NCBI RefSeq assembly: GCF_005405885.1
Contig: NZ_BJFL01000007.1
Span: forward strand, 152,571 to 216,570
Length of the DNA stretch: 64,000 nt
Source of the DNA: Gandjariella thermophila
GTDB taxonomy: Bacteria; Actinomycetota; Actinomycetes; Mycobacteriales; Pseudonocardiaceae
Direction: 5' to 3'
Shown here: in pieces, positions 18,861 to 27,671 of the stretch
Layout: every line of letters begins with the position of its first letter
How positions within the stretch are numbered: the stretch's first letter is position 1
Position numbers and translations under genes: made by a program
Notes under the pieces: model-generated
What the model saw: only the letters and a program-made list of their open reading frames with translations
Database searches by the model: none
What the model was told of the DNA's origin: nothing

Positions 18861-19263
18861 AAGTGTCGACCTCCTCTTCCCGCCCCCGGTACCCGTTCCT
18901 GCTTGCATTCCCCACAGCCCGGCCGCCGGCGCCGGGTCCCGGCGCGTCGACACGGCCGTGAGATGCGCGTCATACTCGCACGAACGGGTGAAGGTCAACC
19001 GTCGGTCTGCCCGTGACGCACCAAGCATTACCTCGAACCGGCGAATTGGCTACGCTTCGTGTTCACTTCGGGCGGTCAGCGTCGCCAATGTGCCGTTCGT
19101 GTGCTCCACGCCTCACACGACAGTGTCGGATATCCGCAGGTACTCAACAACGCGAAGCTGCTGGTTGGGTTCATCTGCCAGTTACTTTTGTAGACACTCC
19201 ACAAAGTCATCGGCGTGACTTGGTCACTGGCGACATCACGCGGAGTGCCCACGACCGTGTTCA
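18861..19263. promoter_or_regulatory. fabD/permease divergent regulatory region with candidate FasR site
   Basis: This 403-base gene-free region separates the permease start from fabD. It is less GC-rich than its surroundings between about 19020 and 19215. TTTTGT at 19186-19191 and ACAAAG at 19201-19206 form an imperfect inverted repeat about 75 bases before fabD, a reasonable candidate for the site of the FasR-type activator. This assignment is inference. Confidence 0.45.
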
Positions 19264-20214
19264 GTGAGGGGCGTGATCGCGCTGCTCGCTCCCGGACAGG
19301 GTGCCCAGTCCCCCGGCATGCTCTCCGCCTGGCTCGAACTCGACGGAGCCGAGCGACGACTGACGGCATGGTCGGAGCGCACCGGGCTGGACCTGATCCG
19401 CCTCGGCACCACCGCGGACGCCGAGGAGATCAAGGACACCGCCGTCACCCAGCCGCTCATCGTCGCGCTGACACTGCTGGCGCACGAGGAGCTGACCCGC
19501 AGAGTGGAGATCCCGGCCGGCGCCCCGGCCGCCGGCCACTCCGTGGGTGAACTGGCCGCCGCGGCCATGGCCGGCGTGCTGAGCGCGGACGACGCGGTCG
19601 CGCTGGCCGCGGTGCGTGGTGCGGAGATGGCCGCGGCCTGCGCCCTGGAGCCCACCGGCATGACCGCGGTGATGGGCGGGGACCAGGAGGAACTGCTCGC
19701 CACGCTGGCCGACCTCGGGCTCACCCCGGCCAACCGCAACGGCGCCGGGCAGACCGTGGTGGCCGGCTCGCTCGCCGCGCTGGACAAGCTGTCCGAGAAC
19801 CCGCCGGCCGGCACCAAGCTGGTCCGACTGAAGGTCGCCGGGGCGTTCCACACCGGGTACATGGCGCCCGCGGAGGAGAAGCTGCGGGCGCACGCGGAGC
19901 GGATCACCGTCGCCGACCCGAACCGGCCACTGCTGTCCAACGCGGACGGTGCCGTGGTCACCACGGGATCGGAGATGCTGCGCCGGCTGGTCGCCCAGGT
20001 GACGCTGCCAGTGCGGTGGGACGCGTGCATGGCCGCCCTGCGCGAGCGGGGGGTGACCGCGACCATCGAGCTGCCCCCCGCCGGCGCGCTGAGCGGCCTG
20101 GTGAAGCGGGAACTCAGGGGCACCGCCACGCTGGCCGTGAAGACCCCGGCCGACCTGGACAAGGTCGCCGACCTGGTCGCCGAGCACGCGACCGCCGACG
20201 GAGGTGCCCGGTGA
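19264..20214 (+). CDS. fabD: Malonyl-CoA:ACP transacylase FabD
   Basis: FabD loads malonyl groups onto ACP for fatty acid elongation. It has the nucleophile motif GHSVGE (serine at about residue 93), the oxyanion motif LLAPGQGAQSPGM at the N-terminus and the catalytic histidine in GAFHTGYM. The start may be GTG at 19264 or GTG at 19273; family proteins begin at the second (VIALLAPGQG), and neither has a good ribosome site, so a leaderless message is possible. It is the first gene of a tight operon with fabH, acpP, fabF and accD. Confidence 0.94.
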   Translation: MRGVIALLAPGQGAQSPGMLSAWLELDGAERRLTAWSERTGLDLIRLGTTADAEEIKDTAVTQPLIVALTLLAHEELTRRVEIPAGAPAAGHSVGELAAAAMAGVLSADDAVALAAVRGAEMAAACALEPTGMTAVMGGDQEELLATLADLGLTPANRNGAGQTVVAGSLAALDKLSENPPAGTKLVRLKVAGAFHTGYMAPAEEKLRAHAERITVADPNRPLLSNADGAVVTTGSEMLRRLVAQVTLPVRWDACMAALRERGVTATIELPPAGALSGLVKRELRGTATLAVKTPADLDKVADLVAEHATADGGAR

Positions 20215-21191
20215 GCCGCACGATCGCGCCGCCCCGGCAGGGCGCCCCGGCCACCCGGATCATGGGGCTGGGCAGCTACCAGCCCGACCGGGTGGTCACC
20301 AACGACGAGCTGTCCCAGATCATGGACACCAGCGACCAGTGGATCCGCGACCGGGTCGGCATCATCGAGCGCCGGTTCGCCGCCCCGGACGAGACGGTCG
20401 TGGACATGGGCGTCGAGGCGGGTTCCAAGGCGCTGGCGGACGCCGGCCTCACCGCGTCCGATGTGGACACCGTGATCGTGGCCACCTGCACCATGCCCGC
20501 ACCGATCCCGAACGCCGCGGCGCAGACCGCCGACCGGATCGGGATCAAGGCGGTGGGCGCCTTCGACGTGAACGCCGCGTGCGCGGGGTTCTGCTACGCC
20601 CTGGGCATGGCCTCCGACCTGGTGCGCGGCGGCACCGCGAACCGGGTCCTGGTGGTCGGCGCGGAGAAGCTGACCGACGTGGTGGACCCGGTGGACCGGT
20701 CCACCGCGATCATCTTCGCGGACGGCGCCGGCGCGGCGGTGGTCGGCCCCGCGGACACGCCGGGCATCGGCCCGGTGGCCTGGGGCAGCGCCGGCGACCT
20801 GGTGGACACCATCTACATGCGCGAGCACAAGTACATCTACCAGGAGGGCCAGTCGGTCTTCCGGTGGGCGACCACGCAGATCGCCCCGGTCGCGCTGGAC
20901 GCGCTGGCGCTGGCCGGCCTCGAACCGTCCGATGTGGACGTCCTGGTGCCGCACCAGGCGAACCTGCGGATCGTGGAGGCGATCGCGAAGCGGCTGCGCG
21001 CCAAGGGAGCCCGCGAGGACATGGTGGTCGCCGACGACATCGTGTACTCGGGCAACACCTCCTCGGCGTCCATCCCCATGGCGCTGGACCACATGCGGGC
21101 CAAGGGCCAGGTACGCAGCGGCGATCTCGCCCTGCTGGTCGGGTTCGGCGCGGGCCTGTCCTACGCCGGGCAGGTCGTGCTCGTACCCTGA
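20211..21191 (+). CDS. fabH: 3-oxoacyl-ACP synthase III FabH
   Basis: FabH condenses an acyl-CoA starter with malonyl-ACP. The 326-residue product has the catalytic triad C124 (NAACAGF), H248 (PHQANLRI) and N282 (YSGNTSSAS). Its GTG overlaps the fabD stop codon (GTGA), so translation is coupled. Actinomycete FabH usually prefers branched starters, but the acyl pocket cannot be judged by eye. Confidence 0.95.
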   Translation: MSRTIAPPRQGAPATRIMGLGSYQPDRVVTNDELSQIMDTSDQWIRDRVGIIERRFAAPDETVVDMGVEAGSKALADAGLTASDVDTVIVATCTMPAPIPNAAAQTADRIGIKAVGAFDVNAACAGFCYALGMASDLVRGGTANRVLVVGAEKLTDVVDPVDRSTAIIFADGAGAAVVGPADTPGIGPVAWGSAGDLVDTIYMREHKYIYQEGQSVFRWATTQIAPVALDALALAGLEPSDVDVLVPHQANLRIVEAIAKRLRAKGAREDMVVADDIVYSGNTSSASIPMALDHMRAKGQVRSGDLALLVGFGAGLSYAGQVVLVP

Positions 21192-21260
21192 CCCGGCCCG
21201 AATCATGGTTTTCCGGCGGGTCCCCACCCGGCCGGCCGAGCGAAGAAGGAAGGAAACCAA

Positions 21261-21500
21261 GTGAGCAACGAGGAGATCCTGCAGGGCCTCGCCGCCATCG
21301 TGGAGGAGGTCGCCGGCGTGGACGCCGCCGACGTCACCCCCGAGAAGGCGTTCGTCGACGACCTGGACATCGACTCGCTGTCCATGGTCGAGATCGCCGT
21401 CCAGGCGGAGGACAAGTTCGGCGTGAAGATCCCGGACGACGAGCTGGCCAACCTGAAGACGGTCAGCGACGCCGTCGACTACATCGTCAAGAACGCGTGA
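21261..21500 (+). CDS. acpP: Acyl carrier protein AcpP
   Basis: A 79-residue acidic carrier protein with the phosphopantetheine site DIDSLSMVEI (S39). The GTG start at 21261 follows a purine-rich AAGGAAGG. It lies between the two ketosynthase genes, as in streptomycete fabDHPF operons. Confidence 0.96.
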   Translation: MSNEEILQGLAAIVEEVAGVDAADVTPEKAFVDDLDIDSLSMVEIAVQAEDKFGVKIPDDELANLKTVSDAVDYIVKNA

Positions 21501-21551
21501 CGCAGAACGTCGCGTGACCCGGACACCAGCACCTCTTCTCGCGGAGACGTC

Positions 21552-22784
21552 ATGAACTCACCCGACGTCGTCGTCACCGGGCTGGGCGCGACCACCCCGC
21601 TCGCCGGGGACGTCGCGTCCACCTGGGACGCCCTGCTCGCCGGCCGTAGCGGCGTGTCCACCATCGAGGCCGACTGGGTCGACCGCTACGAGCTGCCCTC
21701 GCGGATCGCGGCGCAGCTCGCGGTCGAGCCGACCGAGGTGCTGCCTCGGGTGGAGGCCCGCCGGCTGGACCGGTGCGAACAGGTGGCCATGATCGCCGCC
21801 CGGCAGGCGTGGGCCGACGCCGGGCTGGACGAGAACGCGGTGGAGCCGGAGCGGCTGGCCGTGGTGATCGGCACCGGGATCGGCGGCGCGCTGACCCTGC
21901 TGACCCAGGACGACCTCCTGGAGACGCAGGGGCTGCGCAAGGTCTCCCCGCTGACCGTGCCGATGCTCATGCCGAACGGCCCGGCCGCGCACGTCGGCCT
22001 GCACTTCAAGGCCAAGGCCGGCGTGCACGCACCGGTCTCCGCGTGCGCCTCCGGGGCGGAGGCGCTGGCCTGGGCGTGGCGCATGCTCAAGACGGGTGAG
22101 GCGGACGTGGTGATCGCTGGTGGCGCCGAGGCGTGCATCACCTCGATCACCATGGCCGGCTTCACCCAGGCCCGCACCATGAGCACGCGCAATGACGAGC
22201 CGGAGAAGGCGTCCCGGCCGTGGGACGTGGACCGGGACGGCTTCGTGCTCGGCGAGGGCGCCGGGGTGATGGTGCTGGAACGCGCCGAGTTCGCCGCCGC
22301 CCGCGGCGCCCGGACCTACGGCAGGCTGGCCGGCATCGGCACCAGCGCCGACGCCTACCACATCACCGGGCCGGACCCGGAGGGCGTCGGTCAGGCCAGG
22401 GCGATCAGGGCTGCCCTGCGCAGCGGCGGGATCGACCCGGCCGACGTGGGCCACGTCAACGCGCACGCCACCTCCACCCAGGCCGGTGACGTGACCGAGA
22501 CCGTGGCCGTACGCAACGCCATCGGCGACCACCCGGTGCTCACCGCGCCGAAGAGCGCGATCGGGCACCTGCTCGGCGCCGCGGGCGCGGTGGAGGCGAT
22601 CATCACGCTGCTCTCCGTGCGGGACAGCCTGATCCCGCCCACGCTCAACCTGGAGAACCTCGACCCGGGCGTGCAGCTTGACGTGGTGGTCGGCGAACCA
22701 CGCAAGGTCAGGCTGGACGCGGCGGTCTCCGACTCGTTCGGTTTCGGCGGGCACAACGTCGCGCTCGCGTTCACCCCAGCCTGA
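21552..22784 (+). CDS. fabF: 3-oxoacyl-ACP synthase II FabF (KasA-like)
   Basis: The elongating ketosynthase of type II fatty acid synthesis. The 410-residue product shows the catalytic Cys-His-His set: C165 in VSACASGAEA, H305 in NAHATSTQAGD and H339 in KSAIGHLLGAAGA. ATG at 21552. A hairpin (22800-22824) separates it from accD. Confidence 0.95.
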   Translation: MNSPDVVVTGLGATTPLAGDVASTWDALLAGRSGVSTIEADWVDRYELPSRIAAQLAVEPTEVLPRVEARRLDRCEQVAMIAARQAWADAGLDENAVEPERLAVVIGTGIGGALTLLTQDDLLETQGLRKVSPLTVPMLMPNGPAAHVGLHFKAKAGVHAPVSACASGAEALAWAWRMLKTGEADVVIAGGAEACITSITMAGFTQARTMSTRNDEPEKASRPWDVDRDGFVLGEGAGVMVLERAEFAAARGARTYGRLAGIGTSADAYHITGPDPEGVGQARAIRAALRSGGIDPADVGHVNAHATSTQAGDVTETVAVRNAIGDHPVLTAPKSAIGHLLGAAGAVEAIITLLSVRDSLIPPTLNLENLDPGVQLDVVVGEPRKVRLDAAVSDSFGFGGHNVALAFTPA

Positions 22785-22799
22785 TCCCATCGAACCGGG

Positions 22800-22824
22800 G
22801 GTGGGGCGGACTCTCCGTCCCACC
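22800..22824 (+). terminator. Intercistronic hairpin between fabF and accD
   Basis: An 11-bp stem with one G-U pair and a 3-nt loop (22800-22810 with 22814-22824) lies between two genes expected to be one operon. It may act as an attenuator or a partial terminator. Confidence 0.45.
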
Positions 22825-22864
22825 GCGGTTCCGGCTGCCCTTCGTCGCCAGCGAGGAGCTGACA

Positions 22865-24319
22865 ATGACCGCTCTGGCCACGCCTCTCCAGACCCAGGAG
22901 ACCGGCAGCGACCTCGACCCCCGTGACCCGGAGGTCCGGCTCGCCCAGTTGCTCGACGCCGACTCGCTGGTCCCGTTGCGGCCCAGGGACTCGAGCGGCG
23001 TCTACGCGGTGCGCGGGCGCATCGACGGTGCCCGCGTCGTCGCCTACTGCACCGACGCCACCAAGATGGGCGGTGCGATGGGTGCCGAGGGCTGCCGGCA
23101 CATCGTGGACGCCATCGACACCGCGGTGCGCGAGCGCTGCCCGGTGATCGGGCTGTGGCACTGCGGCGGTGCCCGGCTGGCCGAGGGTGTCGAGTCGCTG
23201 GACGCGGTCGGCCAGGTGTTCGCCGCGATGATCCGCGCCTCCGGCCGGGTGCCGCAGATCTCGGTGATCCTCGGCCCGGCCGCCGGCGGCGCGGCGTACG
23301 GCCCGGCGCTCACCGACGTGGTGGTCATGGCGCCGGCCGGCCGGATCTTCGTCACCGGGCCGGATGTGGTGCGCAGCGTGACCGGCGAGCAGGTGGACAT
23401 GGAGGCGCTGGGCGGGCCGAGCGCGCACGGCAAGCGGTCCGGCGTGGTGCACGTGATCGCGGACAGCGAGGACGACGCCTACACCCGGGCGCGCCGGATC
23501 ACCGGGCTGTTCGCCCGGCCCGGCCTGTTCGACCTGCACGCCGTGCGGGACGGCGAGGACCTCGGCGCGCTGCTGCCGGACCGGCCGCAGCGGGCCTACG
23601 ACGTCAAGCCGCTGCTGCGGCACCTGCTGGACACCGAGCAGGGCCCGGACGGCACGCAGGTCAGCATGTTCGAGGAACTGCAGGCCAAGTGGGCGCCGAA
23701 CATCGTGATCGGGCTGGGCCGGCTCGGCGGCCGCACCGTCGGCGTGATCGCGAACAACCCGCTGCGCCTCGGCGGCTGCCTGGACTCACTGTCCGCCGAG
23801 AAGGCGGCCCGCTTCGTCCGGATGTGCGACTCGTTCGGCGTGCCGCTGCTGGTGGTCGTGGACGTGCCGGGGTACCTGCCCGGCGTCGGCCAGGAGTGGG
23901 ACGGCGTGGTGCGCCGCGGCGCCAAGCTGCTGCACGCCTTCTCCGAGGCCGTGGTGCCCCGGGTCACCCTGGTCACCCGCAAGGCCTACGGCGGAGCCTA
24001 CATCGCGATGAACTCCCGCTCGCTGGGCGCCACCACGGTGTTCGCCTGGCCGACCGCGGAGGTCGCGGTGATGGGTGCCAAGGCGGCGGTGGGCATCCTG
24101 CACCGCAAGAAGCTCGCCGCCGCGCCTGACGAGGAGCGGGAGGCCCTGCAGGCCAAGCTGATCGAGGAGCACGAGCGGATCGCCGGCGGGGTGAACCGCG
24201 CCATGACCATCGGCGTGGTGGACGAGGTGATCGACCCGAAGGAGACCCGCCGCCGGCTCGCCGAGGCGCTGGCCGCCGCGCCCGCCGGCCGCGGCGCGCA
24301 CGGCAACATCCCCCTGTAG
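22865..24319 (+). CDS. accD: Acyl-CoA carboxylase carboxyltransferase beta subunit (AccD6-like)
   Basis: A 484-residue biotin-dependent carboxyltransferase that carboxylates acetyl-CoA (and possibly propionyl-CoA) to make the extender for the operon it belongs to. Two oxyanion-forming glycine motifs are visible: GGAAYGPAL-type (AAGGAAYGPALTDVV) in the N half and YGGAYIAMNSRSLGA in the C half. No alpha subunit lies in the window, so the biotin carboxylase part must be encoded elsewhere. The position after fabF matches mycobacterial accD6. Confidence 0.9.
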   Translation: MTALATPLQTQETGSDLDPRDPEVRLAQLLDADSLVPLRPRDSSGVYAVRGRIDGARVVAYCTDATKMGGAMGAEGCRHIVDAIDTAVRERCPVIGLWHCGGARLAEGVESLDAVGQVFAAMIRASGRVPQISVILGPAAGGAAYGPALTDVVVMAPAGRIFVTGPDVVRSVTGEQVDMEALGGPSAHGKRSGVVHVIADSEDDAYTRARRITGLFARPGLFDLHAVRDGEDLGALLPDRPQRAYDVKPLLRHLLDTEQGPDGTQVSMFEELQAKWAPNIVIGLGRLGGRTVGVIANNPLRLGGCLDSLSAEKAARFVRMCDSFGVPLLVVVDVPGYLPGVGQEWDGVVRRGAKLLHAFSEAVVPRVTLVTRKAYGGAYIAMNSRSLGATTVFAWPTAEVAVMGAKAAVGILHRKKLAAAPDEEREALQAKLIEEHERIAGGVNRAMTIGVVDEVIDPKETRRRLAEALAAAPAGRGAHGNIPL

Positions 24320-24340
24320 TTTCCTTTCGCCCGGTTCCCG

Positions 24341-24365
24341 GTGCCGGGGCACGGTGCCGGGGCAC
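24341..24365. terminator. Tandem palindromes between accD and EspG gene
   Basis: The 12-bp palindrome GTGCCGGGGCAC occurs twice in tandem (24341-24352 and 24354-24365) just after accD and at the end of the convergent gene. Confidence 0.6.
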
Positions 24366-24367
24366 GG

Positions 24368-25159
24368 TTATTGTCCGGTGCGGTCCAGGAGTTCCCGCAG
24401 CGCGCGGACCAGGTGGTCGTGGCCGGCCCGGGTGAGCGTGACCCACCCGTTCCGGCGCAGGTGCATGACTCGGGCGGCGCGGGTGTCGTGGAAGCCGACC
24501 ACCTCGGCGGCCCGGCGGCGCCGACCGAAGCCGTCCGTGACCGTAACGCCGAACTGCCCCTGCCATCCGGTCCCCTCGGCGAGGCGCGCGACCGCGTGCG
24601 CGGTGGCCGGCCGCTCCCCCAGCCGCAACAACTCGTCGGCCAGCGCCAGCGGGTCCGCACCGCCGGCGGCGGCGAGCGCCGCGTCCAGCACGTCGGCCGG
24701 CACCCGCACCGCGTCCACCGGGCACGACGGCGGCGGCAGCTCGGGCAGGCAGGCCACCACCTCGCCGAGCACCGCGCCGGACGGGACCGACCGGACGTGT
24801 ACGGAGCACTCGGCGTCGTCGAGCACCGCGAGCGCACCCACCCGGCCGGCCTGCGCGCCCAGTGCCCGCACCGGCCGGTCCAGGGCCAGCCAGGCGTCCA
24901 CCGCCCACGAGTACCGGCACAGCGTGGCGAGCAGGCCGGCGAGGTCGGGATGCATCCCCTGGCCGTCCGCCAACCCGCGCGCCCGGAGTCCACTGCGGAC
25001 TTCCTCGAGAAGGCGCCGGCGTTCCTCGACGGTGCCACCCGGGCTGGGCAGGTCGAGCACGTGCGGTAACTCGCCGAGGCCGAGTACGTCCCAGCACGCC
25101 TCGAACTCCGTGGTGCTGAGCCGGATCGGCGCGCCCTGGCCGATCGCCGCCCTGCTCAC
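24368..25159 (-). CDS. EspG family ESX secretion-associated protein
   Basis: A 263-residue protein of the EspG family, which act as cytoplasmic chaperones for PE/PPE substrates of type VII secretion. The opening PIRLSTTEFEACWDVLGLGELPHVL and the C-terminal RVMHLRRNGWVTLTRAGHDHLVRAL are typical. The GTG at 25159 has GGGGAGG just upstream. A 69-bp hairpin repeat lies 18 bases before the start. Upstream genes encode PPE-like and PE/Esx-like proteins, so the three probably work together. No ESX core component is in the window. Confidence 0.82.
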   Translation of the reverse strand: MSRAAIGQGAPIRLSTTEFEACWDVLGLGELPHVLDLPSPGGTVEERRRLLEEVRSGLRARGLADGQGMHPDLAGLLATLCRYSWAVDAWLALDRPVRALGAQAGRVGALAVLDDAECSVHVRSVPSGAVLGEVVACLPELPPPSCPVDAVRVPADVLDAALAAAGGADPLALADELLRLGERPATAHAVARLAEGTGWQGQFGVTVTDGFGRRRRAAEVVGFHDTRAARVMHLRRNGWVTLTRAGHDHLVRALRELLDRTGQ

Positions 25160-25176
25160 GGCACCTCCCCTCCTCA

Positions 25177-25245
25177 CGGCTTCGCGCGCACCGCGACCGC
25201 GTCGGCGAGGCTCCGCCCCGCCACCCCGGTCGCGGGCCTGACGGC
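25177..25245 (-). repeat. 69-bp leader hairpin repeat, copy 1
   Basis: This 69-bp block matches 31314-31382 at 62 of 69 positions. Read on the minus strand it holds CCGCGACCGGGGT and, after a GC-rich loop, GGTCGCGG, which form a strong hairpin. It begins exactly 18 bases upstream of the EspG start codon and ends next to the ribosome site. Confidence 0.75.
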
Positions 25246-25344
25246 ATGGCGCGCGCCGCGCCCACCCGGAGCGTCGCGGTTCGACGCCCGCATCAACCCG
25301 CCTCCTCCGCGAGCCCACGCGCCCGCGATCCCGCCGGCACCGGG

Positions 25345-26433
25345 CTACCCATCCGCCGGGTCCTCGCCGATCACCGGCGGCGCCAGCCGCGGCACGTCGG
25401 CCACGTAGTACACGTCGGTGGGCACCGTGTAGCGGCCGGTGTGCTCGCCGTCCCGCTCTCCCCTGCCGCGGCCGCCGGCCACGCCGGAACCGTCCGGTGC
25501 GGTGGTGGCCGCGCGGGTGGCGCGTGCCTCCGCCTCCTCCTCGTTCAGCGGGCCGAGCCCGGCGGCCGCGCCGGCACTCCGGGTGCCAGCGTGCGGCCCG
25601 CTCTCGTCGAGCAGTTCCCGCAGCGAGCCTCCGCCGATGCCGCGGCCGCTGCCCCGCATGCCGTCGCTCAGCGTGGCCCCACCGGCCAGCACCCCGGCAC
25701 CCAGCCCGAGGCCGCCGGCAACCAGGTCGGTGCCGTGTGACCGGTCATCCGCGCGGTGGTCGGCGTGGTCGTGCCGGTGGTCCGGTGGCTCCGGGTGCGG
25801 CTGCTGGGATACCGGCGGCTGGGGCGGCGGCGCAGCCGCGCTCGACGGATGCGTGGCGGCGGTCACCGTGATCGGCGGCGGCTGCGGCAGTGCGGGCATC
25901 GCGTCGGCGTGCGCCCTGCTACTCGACTCGTACGCGTACAGAGCACTGTTGGCCGCCGCGTCGGCCTGCCGGTACGCCTCCACCTTGAGCTGGGCGTCGT
26001 GCTGCACGCCGAACACGCCGAGCGTGGCGGCGTCGAAGAGCGTCCGCCCGCCGTCCCGCATCGCGCCGCCGGCGCCGTCGCAGCATCCCGGCGGCTGCGG
26101 CACCCTCGACCGGATGTCCCCGACCACCTCGGCCTGACGCTCCACTGTGGACCCCGCCTGGGATGCCGTGCCGCCGGAGTCACCGGCCCACGCCGCGGCC
26201 GCCACCATCTGCGCTGCGGCCTGCTCGGCGGTGGCGCCCTGCCACTCGCCGCCCAGTTGCCGGACGGCGTCCCGGAGGGACCGCGCGGAGGCGGCCAGGT
26301 CCCCGCCCAGCGCGGCGAGCGCGGAACGCACCTTCTCCAGTTCGGCGGCCCCCGCGCCCTGCCGCATCCAGCCGTGCTTGTCCGCCAACGAATGGCCCTC
26401 GAACCGGTGGTACCCGACGGACGGCTCACCCAT
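25345..26433 (-). CDS. PPE-domain-like type VII secretion substrate
   Basis: A 362-residue protein with an N-terminal helical hairpin of about 170 residues that includes a WxG motif (GGEWQGATAEQA, about residue 63), then a proline-rich segment, a histidine/aspartate-rich stretch (PDHRHDHADHRADD) and a glycine-rich C-terminus. This is the usual build of Pseudonocardiaceae PPE-domain proteins. Its start overlaps the stop of the PE-like gene by 8 bases, so the two are translated together, as PE/PPE pairs are. Confidence 0.75.
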   Translation of the reverse strand: MGEPSVGYHRFEGHSLADKHGWMRQGAGAAELEKVRSALAALGGDLAASARSLRDAVRQLGGEWQGATAEQAAAQMVAAAAWAGDSGGTASQAGSTVERQAEVVGDIRSRVPQPPGCCDGAGGAMRDGGRTLFDAATLGVFGVQHDAQLKVEAYRQADAAANSALYAYESSSRAHADAMPALPQPPPITVTAATHPSSAAAPPPQPPVSQQPHPEPPDHRHDHADHRADDRSHGTDLVAGGLGLGAGVLAGGATLSDGMRGSGRGIGGGSLRELLDESGPHAGTRSAGAAAGLGPLNEEEAEARATRAATTAPDGSGVAGGRGRGERDGEHTGRYTVPTDVYYVADVPRLAPPVIGEDPADG

Positions 26434-26899
26434 GGCGGACCCCGCCCGCTGCCGCGGCCGGCACTGGCCGGCGCAGCGCCTGGACGATGTCCTCGTCGGT
26501 GTAGCCGTAGCTCCTGGCCGCCGCCGTCAGGTGCGCCGCCGTCCGGTACAGCTCGTCGACGTACTGGCCGGCGCGGTTGGCGTAGGAGTCCGCGCTCTCG
26601 ACCAGTTTCCAGTTCAGGACGTCGGCCATCGCCCTGCTGACCGGGTCGCCGAGGGCGGGTCGGCTGGTCAGCTCCTCCCGGCGCGCGGCCACTCGGCCGG
26701 ACATCCGGTCGGCCTCGTCCTGGAACAGCTTGGCGATCCGCAGCACGTTGTCCCGGTTGACGGTGACCGTCGCGCCGCCGGTAGCCCCTTCCGCGTTCCC
26801 CCGCGGGGTCGGGGCGCCGGCCGTGGCGGGCGGGATCGGGCTGACGCCTGCGTTGACGGTGGACGAGCACGTGCCGCCTGGGTCGGCCGGTGCCGACAT
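26426..26899 (-). CDS. PE/Esx-like partner protein with YxxxD motif
   Basis: A 157-residue protein with a disordered N-terminus of about 50 residues and a helical C-terminal domain. Near its end it carries YGYTDED, which fits the YxxxD/E export signal of type VII secretion partners. ATG at 26899 has GAGGGGG upstream. It precedes the PPE-like gene with an 8-base overlap. The pairing suggests a heterodimer exported by an ESX system encoded elsewhere; the assignment rests on context and motif rather than full-length family identity. Confidence 0.65.
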   Translation of the reverse strand: MSAPADPGGTCSSTVNAGVSPIPPATAGAPTPRGNAEGATGGATVTVNRDNVLRIAKLFQDEADRMSGRVAARREELTSRPALGDPVSRAMADVLNWKLVESADSYANRAGQYVDELYRTAAHLTAAARSYGYTDEDIVQALRRPVPAAAAGGVRHG

Positions 26900-27019
26900 G
26901 ATGGACCCCCTCGGACGCTCACCGGACGCTGCCTCACCGTAGCAAGACGCATTCACCCCGTGGGGCGGTTCCACCCATTCATGATCAACACGTGCGGTTT
27001 CGCGCTTACCCGGGCGGCG

Positions 27020-27622
27020 TCAGCACTTCTCCATCTGGGTGGTGCTCTGCTCCCGGGCGAAGTCAATCTTGAACCCGCCGCTCGCCCGGACCAGGGAGTA
27101 GACGAGGTGCCACCGGATGCAGCTCTCGCGCAGGTTCTCGGGGGCCTTCTTCGGGTCCTGGGTGCTCATGAAGCTCACCAGCACGCGGAGGTTGCCGCCC
27201 GGTGCCGGGTCGATGCGCTGCACGACGATGCTGCCGTCCCTGGTGGACTCGTTCTTGGCCAGCCAACTCGACTCGGAGTCGATCCAGTTCAGTCCGAACG
27301 GGCTGATCGTGCTGCGCCACTGGTTGTAGTTGTGCTGGTTGGTGGCGTCGAAGAAACGCTGGAACAACTCGCGCACCGGGTCCCGGTCGGGATGTGCGGC
27401 GGCATCCGCGGTGAGCCGCACGACCGGGTCACCGGGCTGCTCGGTGGCCGGCATGGAACTGACACTGGTCGGACCCACCATCGGCACCGGCTCAGCGGCC
27501 GGCCGCTGGTAGACCTGGCGGGCGAGCAGGCCGGCGCCCGCGGAGGCGAGCACGACCAGCAGCACGACCGGAACCAGCCAGCGCAACGGCGACCGCCCAC
27601 GGGCACGGGTCGACGCGGTCAC
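27020..27622 (-). CDS. Membrane-anchored Mce-associated-like protein
   Basis: A 200-residue protein with a short basic N-terminus, one membrane segment (about 14-36, RWLVPVVLLVVLASAGAGLL) and an extracytoplasmic domain that resembles the NTF2-like fold of Mce-associated membrane proteins (region DPVRELFQRFFDATNQHNYN onward). There is no mce operon here, so the family name is a fold-level guess. The start is GTG at 27622. It is transcribed in the direction of the PE/PPE/EspG genes, 120 bases ahead of them. Confidence 0.6.
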   Translation of the reverse strand: MTASTRARGRSPLRWLVPVVLLVVLASAGAGLLARQVYQRPAAEPVPMVGPTSVSSMPATEQPGDPVVRLTADAAAHPDRDPVRELFQRFFDATNQHNYNQWRSTISPFGLNWIDSESSWLAKNESTRDGSIVVQRIDPAPGGNLRVLVSFMSTQDPKKAPENLRESCIRWHLVYSLVRASGGFKIDFAREQSTTQMEKC

Positions 27623-27671
27623 CAGCCGAGCGTATCCGACCGGTACCGCGAACCCGCGGGACCGGACGTGC

